DNA of 64,000 bases from Flavobacterium plurextorum (GTDB taxonomy: Bacteria; Bacteroidota; Bacteroidia; Flavobacteriales; Flavobacteriaceae), in contig NZ_MUHD01000042.1 in NCBI RefSeq assembly GCF_002217395.1, positions 29,960 through 93,959 on the forward strand, in the 5' to 3' direction. A program made the position numbers and the translations under genes. The notes under the pieces are model-generated. The model saw nothing but the letters and a program-made list of their open reading frames with translations, was not told where the DNA came from and made no database searches. This document shows positions 25,569-35,132 of the stretch, in pieces; position 1 is the first letter of the stretch; every line of letters starts with the position of its first letter.

Positions 25569-27218
25569 TTATTTTCCCGTTTCAATAAAAGCTAAAGCAC
25601 GATCCAAAACCTCATCTTTTCCTTCTTGAATTCCTTTAATAGTTGGTTCTATCTTGATGTCTGGAATAATTCCTATTCTTTGGGTTTCTCTGCGATCTGG
25701 GTAATAAACTCCAATTCCCGAAAAATTGGTATGAAACCCTGAAAAATCAAATTCAAAAACATTTCCGTCTGCTCCTGCTGTCTGACTTCCTATAATTGTT
25801 GTATTTCCTGCAGTTTGAAAACACATTGCTGTCCATTCTGATTGACTTATAGAATCTTCATTAAGCAGTACAATTACTTTTCCTTTATAATGATCTTTAT
25901 TTTCAGAACCGCAATTTCTTCCTTTTGTCCAATTATAACGTCCTGGATAATTTAGATATGGCATTGTGTAAACGCAAAAGACTTTTTCCTGAGGATTCAA
26001 AAATTTAGCAATTTCTTCAAATGTGCCTTTTGGATAATTTCTCATATCAAAAACAATTGCTTTTGAATCTTTTAGACCGTTAATCATATCTGGAATATGT
26101 ATTGGTTTTATAACTCCCATGTTTACATAACCAATATTATTCTCTAGAAGTTTAAACTTATCTTTCTTTTTCTGAGCTCCTTTTTTATACTCATTTCGAT
26201 GCGAATCATGATAATTAAACCATGTCATAGACTTTGTTTCGTATTTTCCATCTTTTAGAAACTCTACTTTAACATTTTCAGATTCGCTTCTTAAAATTTC
26301 TCCTGCGACTTTGTTTCGATAAGAAACTTCGTTTGAAGCACATTTAATATCTCTTTTTTCCTCAAGAAGCTCTTTAATACTCTTATCATCTATTTTAGTG
26401 ATTACAGTTCCTATTTTAATATTATCAGCTTCAGCGAGACTGTCTCCTAAAATCTCTGTAATTACCAATTTCTCATCGATAATTTTACCTGCAGCTGGAA
26501 AATAAAAAGATGCCTTTTTTCCTGTTTCTAATGACGAATAAATAAAAAATTCAACATGACTGTCATCTAGATTTACTGCCGCTTTTCTTAATGCTTTATA
26601 AAAGTCTTCTGGTTTTTTCGACTGAACAACAAGAGGTAATACCTCGTTTAAAGTTAGATCCCATTTTTGATCCATCAGATATTTATATGGAAAATAATAT
26701 TCTACCACATTCCAATAAGAAAACAACATTAAAAGTCTGTAGTTTTTATCATTATAATCTAATTTGAAGTAGTTTTTCAAATTTTTAAATCCATCAAAAC
26801 TAGGCCCAAACTCTTCATTAACTTGAAATCTGTTGTCTTCGATAAATTTCAATTTTTTCGAAAGTTTCTTAGAAAACAACTTATTATTGAACCAGCTTAA
26901 ATCAAAGTTTTTATCAAAAAATTCGACCTCTTTTGGTATAACAATCGGCGTAACTTCTTTTACCGGCCCAAGATTATCGATCCAGTTTTCCAGCACCAGC
27001 GAAAACTCTTCTTTGGTTTTTGCGTTTTCTATTTTTGGCAAAGTTTCAAGAAGCTGGTTATCCCAATTTAATTCTCCACCGGCAGCTTTTGGATGATAAT
27101 ATTTTAAGAATCCCCAAACTTTGCAAGCAGCCGTAAGTTTTTCGGTTTCTGTAATGTTAGAGTGGCTGAAAATGGTTTGTGAAAAAATAATAAGAAAAAA
27201 CAAAGTGATTTTCTTCAT
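25569..27218 (-). CDS. S41 family peptidase with PDZ domain (stand-alone paralog)
   Basis: A 549-aa exported protease, the same length and layout as the protein at 3211-4860: signal peptide, ETEKLTAACKVWGFLKYYHP block, PDZ-like segment (EADNIKIGTVITKIDDKSIK) and S41 core. The catalytic-serine region reads NEDSISQSEWTAMCF followed by GSQTAGADG. The Ser position of VSHGE in the paralog is kept here as ISQSE. It is a single-gene unit flanked by a terminator and repeats. The substrate is unknown; a periplasmic processing role is inferred from the family. Confidence 0.87.
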   Translation of the reverse strand: MKKITLFFLIIFSQTIFSHSNITETEKLTAACKVWGFLKYYHPKAAGGELNWDNQLLETLPKIENAKTKEEFSLVLENWIDNLGPVKEVTPIVIPKEVEFFDKNFDLSWFNNKLFSKKLSKKLKFIEDNRFQVNEEFGPSFDGFKNLKNYFKLDYNDKNYRLLMLFSYWNVVEYYFPYKYLMDQKWDLTLNEVLPLVVQSKKPEDFYKALRKAAVNLDDSHVEFFIYSSLETGKKASFYFPAAGKIIDEKLVITEILGDSLAEADNIKIGTVITKIDDKSIKELLEEKRDIKCASNEVSYRNKVAGEILRSESENVKVEFLKDGKYETKSMTWFNYHDSHRNEYKKGAQKKKDKFKLLENNIGYVNMGVIKPIHIPDMINGLKDSKAIVFDMRNYPKGTFEEIAKFLNPQEKVFCVYTMPYLNYPGRYNWTKGRNCGSENKDHYKGKVIVLLNEDSISQSEWTAMCFQTAGNTTIIGSQTAGADGNVFEFDFSGFHTNFSGIGVYYPDRRETQRIGIIPDIKIEPTIKGIQEGKDEVLDRALAFIETGK

Positions 27219-27401
27219 TAAATAAGTACGGTTAAATTAATATTAGTTTTGGGGTTGGTTAACAGCATAAAATTAAAATCGAATTTAGGGCATAATTTCT
27301 AATTTCTATTACGTCTTTACGTAAACTGCTGCTATAAATTCATTTATTTTTGATTATTAGCTCATTTACAGCACTAATACATCAAAAAACAGCATAAAAA
27401 A

Positions 27402-27434
27402 AGATTCGCAAAGTATTTATTTCCTTGCGAATCT
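27402..27434 (-). terminator. Terminator after the sigma/anti-sigma-like operon
   Basis: AGATTCGCAA pairs exactly with TTGCGAATCT (10 bp, 13-nt loop). On the minus strand it runs into a stretch of seven T residues. Confidence 0.82.
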
Positions 27435-27458
27435 CTATTCTCTTTATTCGTTTACAGC

Positions 27459-28181
27459 TTAATCCAGATCATTCAATAAATCCTGAACATCATCATAATC
27501 TTCAAAATCCTGCGAAATGGTCTGAAGAATTTCTTTGCAGGCTTTATAATCTTTTTGTTTTAGTTTCGACAAAGCCAGATACCAAACTGCTTTGTCTTTA
27601 TAAACAGACGTTCCTGTTTTTAGCGCATTAAAAACTGCTTCTGCTTTTACATAATGGCTTTCTTCTAAGAGAGAAACGCCATAGAAAAATTGTATTTCGG
27701 CCGTTTTTTGCTTTTGGAGAACGGTTTCAAAAAGGGGAATTGCTTTGTTGTATCTTTTTGCATTATACTCCATTTCGGCTTCTTTTAAAGTCGCATCAAT
27801 CGTTCCTCTTTCCGTAAAAAAAGCTTGTTCAGGATTATTATAATCTGCAAAAGTTGGATTTTGGCTGTAATTAAAAAAGAACAATCCAAATAGAACAGCA
27901 ATAGAAGCTGCAACAGCAAAATACCACGGTTTTAAACCGATAACTTTTGTTTTTTTATTGAAGTGTTTGTTTGAAATATTGGTCAGATTTTCTTTAAAAG
28001 CCTCTCTCTCTTGTTCAAATTCAAACTTATTAGCCAGTTGAAGCTGTGTGTTTTTAAAAGTCTCAAATTCTGATGCAAATTCTGAATCTGCTGACAACTG
28101 TTTTTCAAAATCATTTTTAGCCTCAATCGTTAATTCGCCTTGAAGATATTGATCAAATAATATGTAACGCTCTTCGTTCAT
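27459..28181 (-). CDS. Membrane TPR protein, probable anti-sigma partner
   Basis: A 240-aa single-pass protein. Residues 1-80 are cytoplasmic and zinc-free (ERYILFDQYLQGELTIEAKN resembles the start of many Bacteroidota anti-sigma factors). A membrane helix spans 86-105 (WYFAVAASIAVLFGLFFFNY), and the periplasmic C-terminus has TPR-like repeats (YNKAIPLFETVLQKQKTAE, YVKAEAVFNALKTG). It starts 2 nt after the sigma factor gene. Order and topology suggest it binds the sigma factor inside and senses protein-protein contacts outside, but no known anti-sigma domain is clear. Confidence 0.75.
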   Translation of the reverse strand: MNEERYILFDQYLQGELTIEAKNDFEKQLSADSEFASEFETFKNTQLQLANKFEFEQEREAFKENLTNISNKHFNKKTKVIGLKPWYFAVAASIAVLFGLFFFNYSQNPTFADYNNPEQAFFTERGTIDATLKEAEMEYNAKRYNKAIPLFETVLQKQKTAEIQFFYGVSLLEESHYVKAEAVFNALKTGTSVYKDKAVWYLALSKLKQKDYKACKEILQTISQDFEDYDDVQDLLNDLD

Positions 28182-28183
28182 GA

Positions 28184-28768
28184 CTACTTATTTTTTAAAG
28201 ATTTAAAGTTTTTTGCTTCCTGAATCCATTGCGTTAACTGACCCACGCATAACGATTTCTTTTTACGAACATATCCGTAAGTTACGTTTAGTTTTTCGGC
28301 CACTTCCTCCATCGATTTAATCGTAAAACTGAGCTTTAATAATTCTTGACACTTATCTCCCAATTTCTGGAACATGGTGTCAAAAAGCTGTTGTTTTTCG
28401 TCAAAATCTTCAGTTTGTCCAATTAATTCTAAAGCAGATTCATTGATAGATACTGCATCTTCATTAATTGTTACCCCTTTATTGGATGTTTTTTTCAGTT
28501 CATTCAGCCATTTTCTTTTACACAATAAAAAGAAATAAGCATCAAACGGACAGGTTAACTGGAGCGCATTGGCTTTGGCTTGATTAAAAAGCAAAATCAA
28601 CACGTCCTGAACCACATCCTGAGCCTGATCTCTATCTCCAGAATTATTCATTATAAACATAACAACTTTGGGAACAAACTTTTTGTAGATGGTCTGAATT
28701 ACTGCCGAATCGTTTGAGGCAAGTCCTTCAACATATTTTTGATCCGGATGTACTTTGCTTTTATCCAT
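28184..28768 (-). CDS. ECF-type RNA polymerase sigma factor
   Basis: A 194-aa sigma-70 family protein. Region 2 is visible at about 25-95 (IYKKFVPKVVMFIMNNSGDR, QDVVQDVLILLFNQ) and region 4 at about 130-180 (KCQELLKLSFTIKSMEEVAE then LNVTYGYVRKKK). It is followed at once by the TPR membrane protein. Divergent genes at 28888-35521 (small membrane protein, lipoprotein, PKD, CHAT, retropepsin) are its most likely regulon, inferred from position; no ECF consensus was recognised. Confidence 0.88.
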   Translation of the reverse strand: MDKSKVHPDQKYVEGLASNDSAVIQTIYKKFVPKVVMFIMNNSGDRDQAQDVVQDVLILLFNQAKANALQLTCPFDAYFFLLCKRKWLNELKKTSNKGVTINEDAVSINESALELIGQTEDFDEKQQLFDTMFQKLGDKCQELLKLSFTIKSMEEVAEKLNVTYGYVRKKKSLCVGQLTQWIQEAKNFKSLKNK

Positions 28769-28887
28769 AAAAAACTTTTTATCAGATAAAGTTAAAAAAA
28801 GAATTTCAAATAAAAGGGTAACAATTCATTAGCGTAGTTGATATAAGAGAACAAATATCTTTTTAAAGGATAAAAAATTAAGAAAAA

Positions 28888-29187
28888 ATGGAAATGTATC
28901 AATTTACTTCTGACAAAACTTTGAATCAATTTCACGAAATGATTTCTGCTAAAACCCGAAATGGTTTTGTGATTGTAGAGCATAATGAAAAACTGCCTTA
29001 TGTGGTTTTATGCAGAGAAAAAAAAGTCGTCAAACATACTTTGCATTTATTTCTTACCTGTCTCACTTTCGGACTTTGGTCTGTTGTCTGGATTTATTTA
29101 ATCGTAACGCTTTCGCGGAAGAAAAACATTTTGGTCGCGGTTGATGAAGACGGAAATCTATTTGAAGACAAATGTCTCTCTGCCTAA
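28888..29187 (+). CDS. Small membrane protein of unknown function
   Basis: A 99-aa protein. The N-terminal 45 residues look soluble (TSDKTLNQFHEMISAKTRNG). A hydrophobic stretch of about 27 residues follows (LHLFLTCLTFGLWSVVWIYL), then a short acidic tail. No family is recognised. It is divergent from the sigma factor gene with 119 nt between and heads the block of envelope genes that ends with the CHAT module. Confidence 0.7.
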   Translation: MEMYQFTSDKTLNQFHEMISAKTRNGFVIVEHNEKLPYVVLCREKKVVKHTLHLFLTCLTFGLWSVVWIYLIVTLSRKKNILVAVDEDGNLFEDKCLSA

Positions 29188-29271
29188 AATTAAAAAAAAT
29201 CAAAATCAGGGGTAACAATTTTTAAACCTCGAACATCTATCTATATAACAATCATTTAAAAACTAGAAATT

Positions 29272-30255
29272 ATGAATACTCAATTTAAAACTATCAGTCT
29301 TTTATTTTTATTAATTATCACTTTTGTAAGCTGCGATACGAGCGACGGAGACGATATTATTATTTCGCCGCCAACTTCGGCTGCATTTAAAAGCATCAGC
29401 GAAAAAGGTCTTAAAAAAAACACTCAAAACTTTACAATTACTGCAGGAACTGGAGTGGTCACTTTGACTTCGGCAAAAGGAGTAAAATTAACTTTAAACG
29501 GAGATTGTTTAACTAAAAACGGAAATCCTGTTACCGGTCAAGTTGATATTGAATACGTAGAACTTTTTGATAAAGGAAATATGCTGATTTCGAACAAACC
29601 AACTATGGGAATTATGCCTGACGGAAAGAAAAACCTTTTGATTTCGGGCGGAGAATTCTTTATTAAAGCTTCTCAAGGCGGTGTTGAATTAAAAACTTCG
29701 TGTTATATGAATTTAATTGTTCCAACGACTTTAACAAATGGTTTGGATAATGCTATGACTTTATGGAACGGCGTGATCGATGAGCGCGGAGAACTGGCTT
29801 GGGAACAACCTAAACCAAATGCTGACGGAACTGGCGGTAAAGGCGGCGTACAAGGCGAAGGTGCAAATTATTACGTTACTTTCGGGAAATTTGGATGGAC
29901 AAATGTGGACCGTTTTTACAGTGATCCAAGACCAAAAACAACACTTTTGGTAAAAGCTCCTGAAGGTTATACTAATGAAAATAGTGCTGTTTATTTATCG
30001 TATGATGGCGAAGGAACGAATGCTCTTGCAAAATTAGACACCTATACTTCTGCAGGATTATTCAGCGAGCATTATGGTCAAATCCCAATTGGTTTAAAAT
30101 GCCACGTGATTTTTGCAACTGAAGATAATGGTCAATGGCGTTATGCGATTAAAGCTGTAACTGTCGCGGCAAACGATGTTTATACTTTTACTCTTGCTGA
30201 AACAATAGTGGGCACAGAAACGCAGCTGGTAGCGGCGATCAATGCAATCCAGTAA
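29272..30255 (+). CDS. Acidic-signal lipoprotein of unknown function
   Basis: A 327-aa probable lipoprotein: the signal LLFLLIITFVSC ends in a cysteine followed by acidic residues (CDTSDGDD), which in Bacteroidota can direct lipoproteins to the cell surface. The rest is beta-rich, with regions such as VVTLTSAKGVKLTLNGDCLT and a Gly-rich linker GTGGKGGVQGEG. No domain name can be given. A strong terminator follows, so it is not cotranscribed with the PKD protein, though both probably act in the envelope. Confidence 0.75.
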   Translation: MNTQFKTISLLFLLIITFVSCDTSDGDDIIISPPTSAAFKSISEKGLKKNTQNFTITAGTGVVTLTSAKGVKLTLNGDCLTKNGNPVTGQVDIEYVELFDKGNMLISNKPTMGIMPDGKKNLLISGGEFFIKASQGGVELKTSCYMNLIVPTTLTNGLDNAMTLWNGVIDERGELAWEQPKPNADGTGGKGGVQGEGANYYVTFGKFGWTNVDRFYSDPRPKTTLLVKAPEGYTNENSAVYLSYDGEGTNALAKLDTYTSAGLFSEHYGQIPIGLKCHVIFATEDNGQWRYAIKAVTVAANDVYTFTLAETIVGTETQLVAAINAIQ

Positions 30256-30279
30256 CTTACGATTACTTTTTTTTAAGAG

Positions 30280-30304
30280 AAAGTGATGATTTGCTCATCA
30301 CTTT
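30280..30304 (+). terminator. Terminator after lipoprotein gene
   Basis: AAAGTGATGA and TCATCACTTT form a perfect 10-bp stem with a 5-nt loop, followed by a run of T. Confidence 0.88.
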
Positions 30305-30368
30305 TTTTTACATTTAATCTTGTTTCAAAATTTACCCTGACGATTTTAAAACTAAAAACTCTCTAGTT

Positions 30369-32321
30369 ATGAAACCAATAACGTCTGTTTTCTTTATTTT
30401 ATTTACCGTTTTCGCGATTGGACAAACCAAAGTAAAAGACACCATAACCCGAAGAGCTTCTATTGGTTTTATCCAAAATGGAAATGCTGTCACTTTTAAA
30501 CCCGAAACGCCGCCGCTAATTCCTATTGCGGGTGCGCCAAAACCAAGTTATTCGTATTTATGGGAACTGGGAGATGGTCATTACAGCAAAGAGGCTGAAC
30601 CTAAACATGTTTACAAAAAGAAAGGAACATATACCGCAAGACTTGCCGTAACTAATAATTATGACAACGGAAAACCTCCGGCAACACGCCCTAAAAAAGT
30701 GGTTGTAAATGATGTTACCGATAACAATTATAAAGATATTGCTTCGATTGCTGACCAAAATGGTTTTGCTGTTTTAAAAAACTGCGATCCAATTCCAGAA
30801 CAGGAAATGGTAGTTGTGGTAAGTTACCAAAATCTAGAAAATTATGTTTCAAACGGTAAACTGTATCTTTTTTATAACGAGAAGCAGTTTAAGCATAATA
30901 ACTTTGAACTGAGTGATTTTAGAACTTATGCAGGCGAACGTGAAATAAAAGAAAACTTAGTCGCTGCGGTCGATGATCTTGATGATTCTAATAATTTTAC
31001 GGCTGCTGCCGAAAGTAATTTCAATCTTAAAAAATATCGAAATACTACAACGGAAGAAGATCTTGATGCTTCGCTTTTAGACGCTCATAAAACGTATCAT
31101 AATGTTTCGCTTTTAGAATTTGACAATGCTGATCCAGGTGAAACCCGAAATATTTTTTATACTTTTAAAACTACTCCCGAAATGATAAAAGACACTAGCG
31201 CAACGGTTACAATGCGTGGTATTTTTGTTCCGAATCGAAGTTATAAAAATCATAAGATTAAGAATCTTGAAATGGAAATTGTAACCTCTCACGATCCTAA
31301 TAAAATGGGATCTAACGGAAGTTTTATGAATTATAGATTGGTGCGTTTTAAAAGAGTGAATTTTAAAACTCGTTTTCAAAATAATGGTGAAGGTCCTGCA
31401 AGGAAAATTCGTTTAGAAACTGATATTCCTGATATGTTCGATAAGAAAACATTTCAAATTGAAAGTATGTATCCAGAATGTCCTATTTGTCCAAAAGGCG
31501 AAGAACCAACGGTAAGCTGCCTTGATACGATTATTAAACAGAAACAAATTATTTTTACGTTTAAGAATATTTATCTGCCGGGAACGGAACAAAAAAATGT
31601 GAAGGAAAAAGACAGTACAAAAGGTTTTGTAAAATACTCGATGAAATTTGGCGAAGATTTTCATAAAGTAAAAACCAAAAGCAGAACTTCGATTATTTTT
31701 GATAAAAACGAACCTATTATTACTAACTATGCTACTACTCGATTCCTGCCCGGAATTTCGATTGGTGTAAAAGCGGGTTATAATTTTTATCCTGATTTAG
31801 ATAAATCGACGAGTTATTTTGTTGGTGCCACAATTTCCCCTTTTAAATCGTATCGCTTTTACTGGCAGGTTGAATGGGTAAATGCCTTAAACCAATACAA
31901 CAGCGCTGTTGATATTGTAAATGAAACTCGTGTCAATGCAAATGGTGTAAGACAATTGCAGCGTACAACTACTTTGACCGAAAACAAAAATATCAATTGG
32001 GAAGTTCCTGTTTTAATTCGCTACAACATTAATAATTATATTGGCATCGGTGCAGGAATTCAGGCTAATATAAATGTCTCATCAGAACAGCATCAAAATA
32101 TAAAAGTAGAAACTTTTGAAGGCGAAAAAGAACTGATTTTAATAGATACGAAAACAGCAACAAATACGGTTAAAAATTCTTTTGCCGATTTTAATACTGG
32201 GCTTTTATTTGATTTAACGGCGGGTTTTGCTAGAATTGGACCAAGCTTAGGCGCGCGTTATGTAATTAATTTTGAACAGAATTTTAATTATTTTCAGGTT
32301 TATGGAATTTGGAAGTTTTAA
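30369..32321 (+). CDS. PKD-domain protein with C-terminal outer-membrane barrel
   Basis: A 650-aa exported protein. A signal peptide (TSVFFILFTVFAIGQ) is followed by a PKD domain at about 20-115 (YLWELGDGHYSKEAEPKHVY, KKGTYTARLAVTNN) and a long central region with conserved cysteines (MYPECPICPKG and VSCLDT). From about 470 the sequence alternates like a beta-barrel (ISIGVKAGYNFYPDLDKSTS) and ends FNYFQVYGIWKF, with an aromatic terminus as in outer-membrane proteins. PKD domains usually mediate carbohydrate or protein contacts. It lies upstream of the CHAT gene. Confidence 0.78.
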   Translation: MKPITSVFFILFTVFAIGQTKVKDTITRRASIGFIQNGNAVTFKPETPPLIPIAGAPKPSYSYLWELGDGHYSKEAEPKHVYKKKGTYTARLAVTNNYDNGKPPATRPKKVVVNDVTDNNYKDIASIADQNGFAVLKNCDPIPEQEMVVVVSYQNLENYVSNGKLYLFYNEKQFKHNNFELSDFRTYAGEREIKENLVAAVDDLDDSNNFTAAAESNFNLKKYRNTTTEEDLDASLLDAHKTYHNVSLLEFDNADPGETRNIFYTFKTTPEMIKDTSATVTMRGIFVPNRSYKNHKIKNLEMEIVTSHDPNKMGSNGSFMNYRLVRFKRVNFKTRFQNNGEGPARKIRLETDIPDMFDKKTFQIESMYPECPICPKGEEPTVSCLDTIIKQKQIIFTFKNIYLPGTEQKNVKEKDSTKGFVKYSMKFGEDFHKVKTKSRTSIIFDKNEPIITNYATTRFLPGISIGVKAGYNFYPDLDKSTSYFVGATISPFKSYRFYWQVEWVNALNQYNSAVDIVNETRVNANGVRQLQRTTTLTENKNINWEVPVLIRYNINNYIGIGAGIQANINVSSEQHQNIKVETFEGEKELILIDTKTATNTVKNSFADFNTGLLFDLTAGFARIGPSLGARYVINFEQNFNYFQVYGIWKF

Positions 32322-32382
32322 TTTTTTCTCACCATATAAGTGATGTAAACTCATCTTGCCTACATTGTCTTATTAATACAAA

Positions 32383-32446
32383 TGTCACCCTGAGCGAAGT
32401 CGAAGGTTTTACAACTAAAAGGTCTTCGACTTCACTTAAACAGACA
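32383..32446. repeat. Dispersed palindromic repeat, CCTGAGCGAA type (second copy)
   Basis: The left arm TGTCACCCTGAGCGAAGTCG(AAG) is nearly identical to that at 25468. The right arm (CTTCGACTTCACTTAAACAGACA) is a diverged inverse. It lies between the PKD and CHAT genes and leaves about 25 nt before the CHAT start, so any promoter there is close to it. Confidence 0.72.
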
Positions 32447-32471
32447 AACCTTTATCAACACAATTTATAAT

Positions 32472-35132
32472 ATGAACTTATATCGCATATATGTTTTTAT
32501 CTTTCTTTTTATAAATCTGAGTGTTTTTGGACAGAATCAGGAAGATAAAATATACAATGCTGTTGACAGTTTTACGGCTCACCCTTCTATAAAAGCGATA
32601 CAAGATTTATCTAATGTTGAAGCTGCTTTTTGGAAAAATCCTAATCCCAAAACGAAGGAAGAATTAATGGCAATTGTGGTTTTAAACTGCAATAAAGGAT
32701 ATTATGAAAATTTGTTTGGGCTGACTCAAAATGCTGTTTCGAGTTATGAAAAAGCATGGCAGGTTTTTCAAAAAAATAAACTCGGCAATTATGATATAAT
32801 TGAATTCTGCCTGAAACCTTTGGGAAATTTATATACTGTTTTGGGTGATTACGATAGTGCCGAGAATACTATAAAACAATATTATTTTATTGCAAATACT
32901 TCTAAAATTTATCCTGACGCACAAAAACAAAAATTTGCCGCCATTTTGAATTTATCAAATGTGTATCAAGGGTCTGGCAAAATTTCTATGGCGATTGAAC
33001 TTTTAGAAAATACGCTAAAAACAGAAAACTTATCTAATTTGCAAAAAGGAATCTTGTGGAATAATCTTGGGAATAATTATTTACTAAGTTCTACAGAGAA
33101 TTTAATGCGCCCTGAAATTCTTAAAAAAGCTGAGAAAACTTTTGAAGCTTCAATAAAATATCTTGAAAAGGAGAAAGGTCAATCTGAAACTTTATCTAAT
33201 TCTTATCGAAATCTGGCTTCGATGAACAGACAATGGCAGCGATTTGATCTTACGGATTCTTATATGCAAAAGGCTGAAAAACTGTTTTTAGAAACGCCAA
33301 ATCAGCAGCCTAGAAAATTAGCAAAACTATATTATGAAAAGGCTTTATTGTTTTTTGACGAGCGAAAATATGACGAAAGTTCGAACGAAATTACAAGGAT
33401 TTTTAAAACTTTAATTCCCAATTACAATTCAAAAAACATATTACCAAACCAAAATCAATTGTATACGGAAACGGTTTTGGCGGATGCGCTCGATTTACAG
33501 GCAGAAATGTTGAAATCTAAGCAGCCGAAAAAAGCGCTGGAAGCTTTTGAACTTTCTTTTTACATCGAAGATTTATTGAAGAATAATCTGGTATACGAAA
33601 ACTCAAAAATTTTAATGCAGCTGCGATCTCGAAATCGTACCGAAAAATGCATTTCAATTTATAGTGAATTGTTTAAAAAAGAAAGTAAAACGCAATATCT
33701 AGAAGAAGCTTTTCAGCTTTCTGAAAGAACAAAATCGGGTATTTTGCAACGTTATAGATCAAATTTTAAAACTGCTTCGGCAGAAGAAAAACAACTTTTA
33801 CAGGAGCTTCAGAACTTTAATAATGCTATTTTAAAAGAACAGCAAAAAGGAAATTCGGCCAATATTTCAAGAATAAATAATTTTATAAAAAAGCAAAACG
33901 AATTAATGATTTCGTTGAAAAGAGTACAGTTCAAAAATGCCGATTATGTTCCTGAAAAATGTGATTTAAAAGGATTGTTTTCAAAATTAGAAAAAGATAA
34001 AGCAGTAATGGTTTATTATTTCATGGGATTTGAAAATCAATATTTCTTTACTTTACAAAACAACACAATTAGCTTAAATCGCCTTAATACCACACATACA
34101 TCAATTCCTAAAATTGTACAATTTGTAGAGTATTTTAATGATGCAAACGCTGTTACAAATGACATTTCCGGCTATAACAAATGTGGTAAACAGGTATTCG
34201 ATATTTTAAAACTGCCAAATAATTCTATCAATAAAAACTTGATAATAGTTCCTGACGGCATTTTAAATTTTCTTCCGTTCGAAGCTTTAATTACACAGGA
34301 ATCAAACACAACAAATTTTGCCAAAATGCATTATTTACTGAATGATTTTAAGATTGCTTATAATACATCGGCTAGTATTTATCTAAATTCAAAACCTGTT
34401 TTAAAATCAGATAAAACGGTTTTGGGTATTTTTCCTGTTTTCGAAAAATCATCTTTTGAATTGCGTTATTCGAAGAAAGAACTGGCTTCGATTCGAAATA
34501 ATTTTAAGGGGAAATATTTGGAAAACGCTGATGCGACATTTAACAATTTCAAAAATAATGCTTCAAATTATTCGATTTTACATTTGAGTACGCACGCTTC
34601 TTCGGGTGATATTGAAACTCCGGCAAGCATCAAGTTTTACGATCGAGAAATTTTATATTCAGAATTGTATAATCTGCATATTAATCCTGATTTAGTGGTT
34701 TTGAGTGCGTGCGAAACTGGAATTGGAAAGTTGTATAAAGCCGAAGGTGCGATGAGCGTTGCAAGAGGTTTTCAGTTTGCAGGCGCACAGAATTTGATGT
34801 TTTCTTTATGGAAGGTGAATGATTTTACAACTTCAGTTTTTATGACTGATTTTTATAAAAACGTCAAAAACAATGTTTCGTATTTTGAAGCTAATACAAA
34901 TGCAAAACGGGAATATTTAAATGACAAATCGATTCCGAATGCAAAGAAATCTCCTTATTACTGGAGTTCTTTTGTGTATTACGGCTCTATTTCGGGAGAA
35001 GAAAAATCTGGAAATTATATCTATTATGTGATTAGCTTTTTGATTGTAATTGGCTTATTTTTGGTTTTCAATCAGCATCGAAAATGGAAAATCTTCACGA
35101 AGTTCTCAAAAAAGAGAAATACAAAAAAATAA
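32472..35132 (+). CDS. Membrane-anchored TPR-CHAT (caspase-like) protein
   Basis: An 886-aa protein. A signal peptide (IYVFIFLFINLSVFGQ) is followed by a TPR solenoid at about 70-430 and a CHAT cysteine-protease domain at about 590-835. The catalytic dyad is intact: His708 (HLSTHASS) and Cys747 (VLSACETGIG), followed by the conserved GAMSVARGFQFAGAQN. A C-terminal helix (YIYYVISFLIVIGLFLVF, about 849-868) and a basic tail anchor it, which puts TPR and CHAT in the periplasm. CHAT proteases are separase/caspase relatives; several act in bacterial defence, but the periplasmic location here argues for envelope surveillance. The target is unknown. Confidence 0.88.
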   Translation: MNLYRIYVFIFLFINLSVFGQNQEDKIYNAVDSFTAHPSIKAIQDLSNVEAAFWKNPNPKTKEELMAIVVLNCNKGYYENLFGLTQNAVSSYEKAWQVFQKNKLGNYDIIEFCLKPLGNLYTVLGDYDSAENTIKQYYFIANTSKIYPDAQKQKFAAILNLSNVYQGSGKISMAIELLENTLKTENLSNLQKGILWNNLGNNYLLSSTENLMRPEILKKAEKTFEASIKYLEKEKGQSETLSNSYRNLASMNRQWQRFDLTDSYMQKAEKLFLETPNQQPRKLAKLYYEKALLFFDERKYDESSNEITRIFKTLIPNYNSKNILPNQNQLYTETVLADALDLQAEMLKSKQPKKALEAFELSFYIEDLLKNNLVYENSKILMQLRSRNRTEKCISIYSELFKKESKTQYLEEAFQLSERTKSGILQRYRSNFKTASAEEKQLLQELQNFNNAILKEQQKGNSANISRINNFIKKQNELMISLKRVQFKNADYVPEKCDLKGLFSKLEKDKAVMVYYFMGFENQYFFTLQNNTISLNRLNTTHTSIPKIVQFVEYFNDANAVTNDISGYNKCGKQVFDILKLPNNSINKNLIIVPDGILNFLPFEALITQESNTTNFAKMHYLLNDFKIAYNTSASIYLNSKPVLKSDKTVLGIFPVFEKSSFELRYSKKELASIRNNFKGKYLENADATFNNFKNNASNYSILHLSTHASSGDIETPASIKFYDREILYSELYNLHINPDLVVLSACETGIGKLYKAEGAMSVARGFQFAGAQNLMFSLWKVNDFTTSVFMTDFYKNVKNNVSYFEANTNAKREYLNDKSIPNAKKSPYYWSSFVYYGSISGEEKSGNYIYYVISFLIVIGLFLVFNQHRKWKIFTKFSKKRNTKK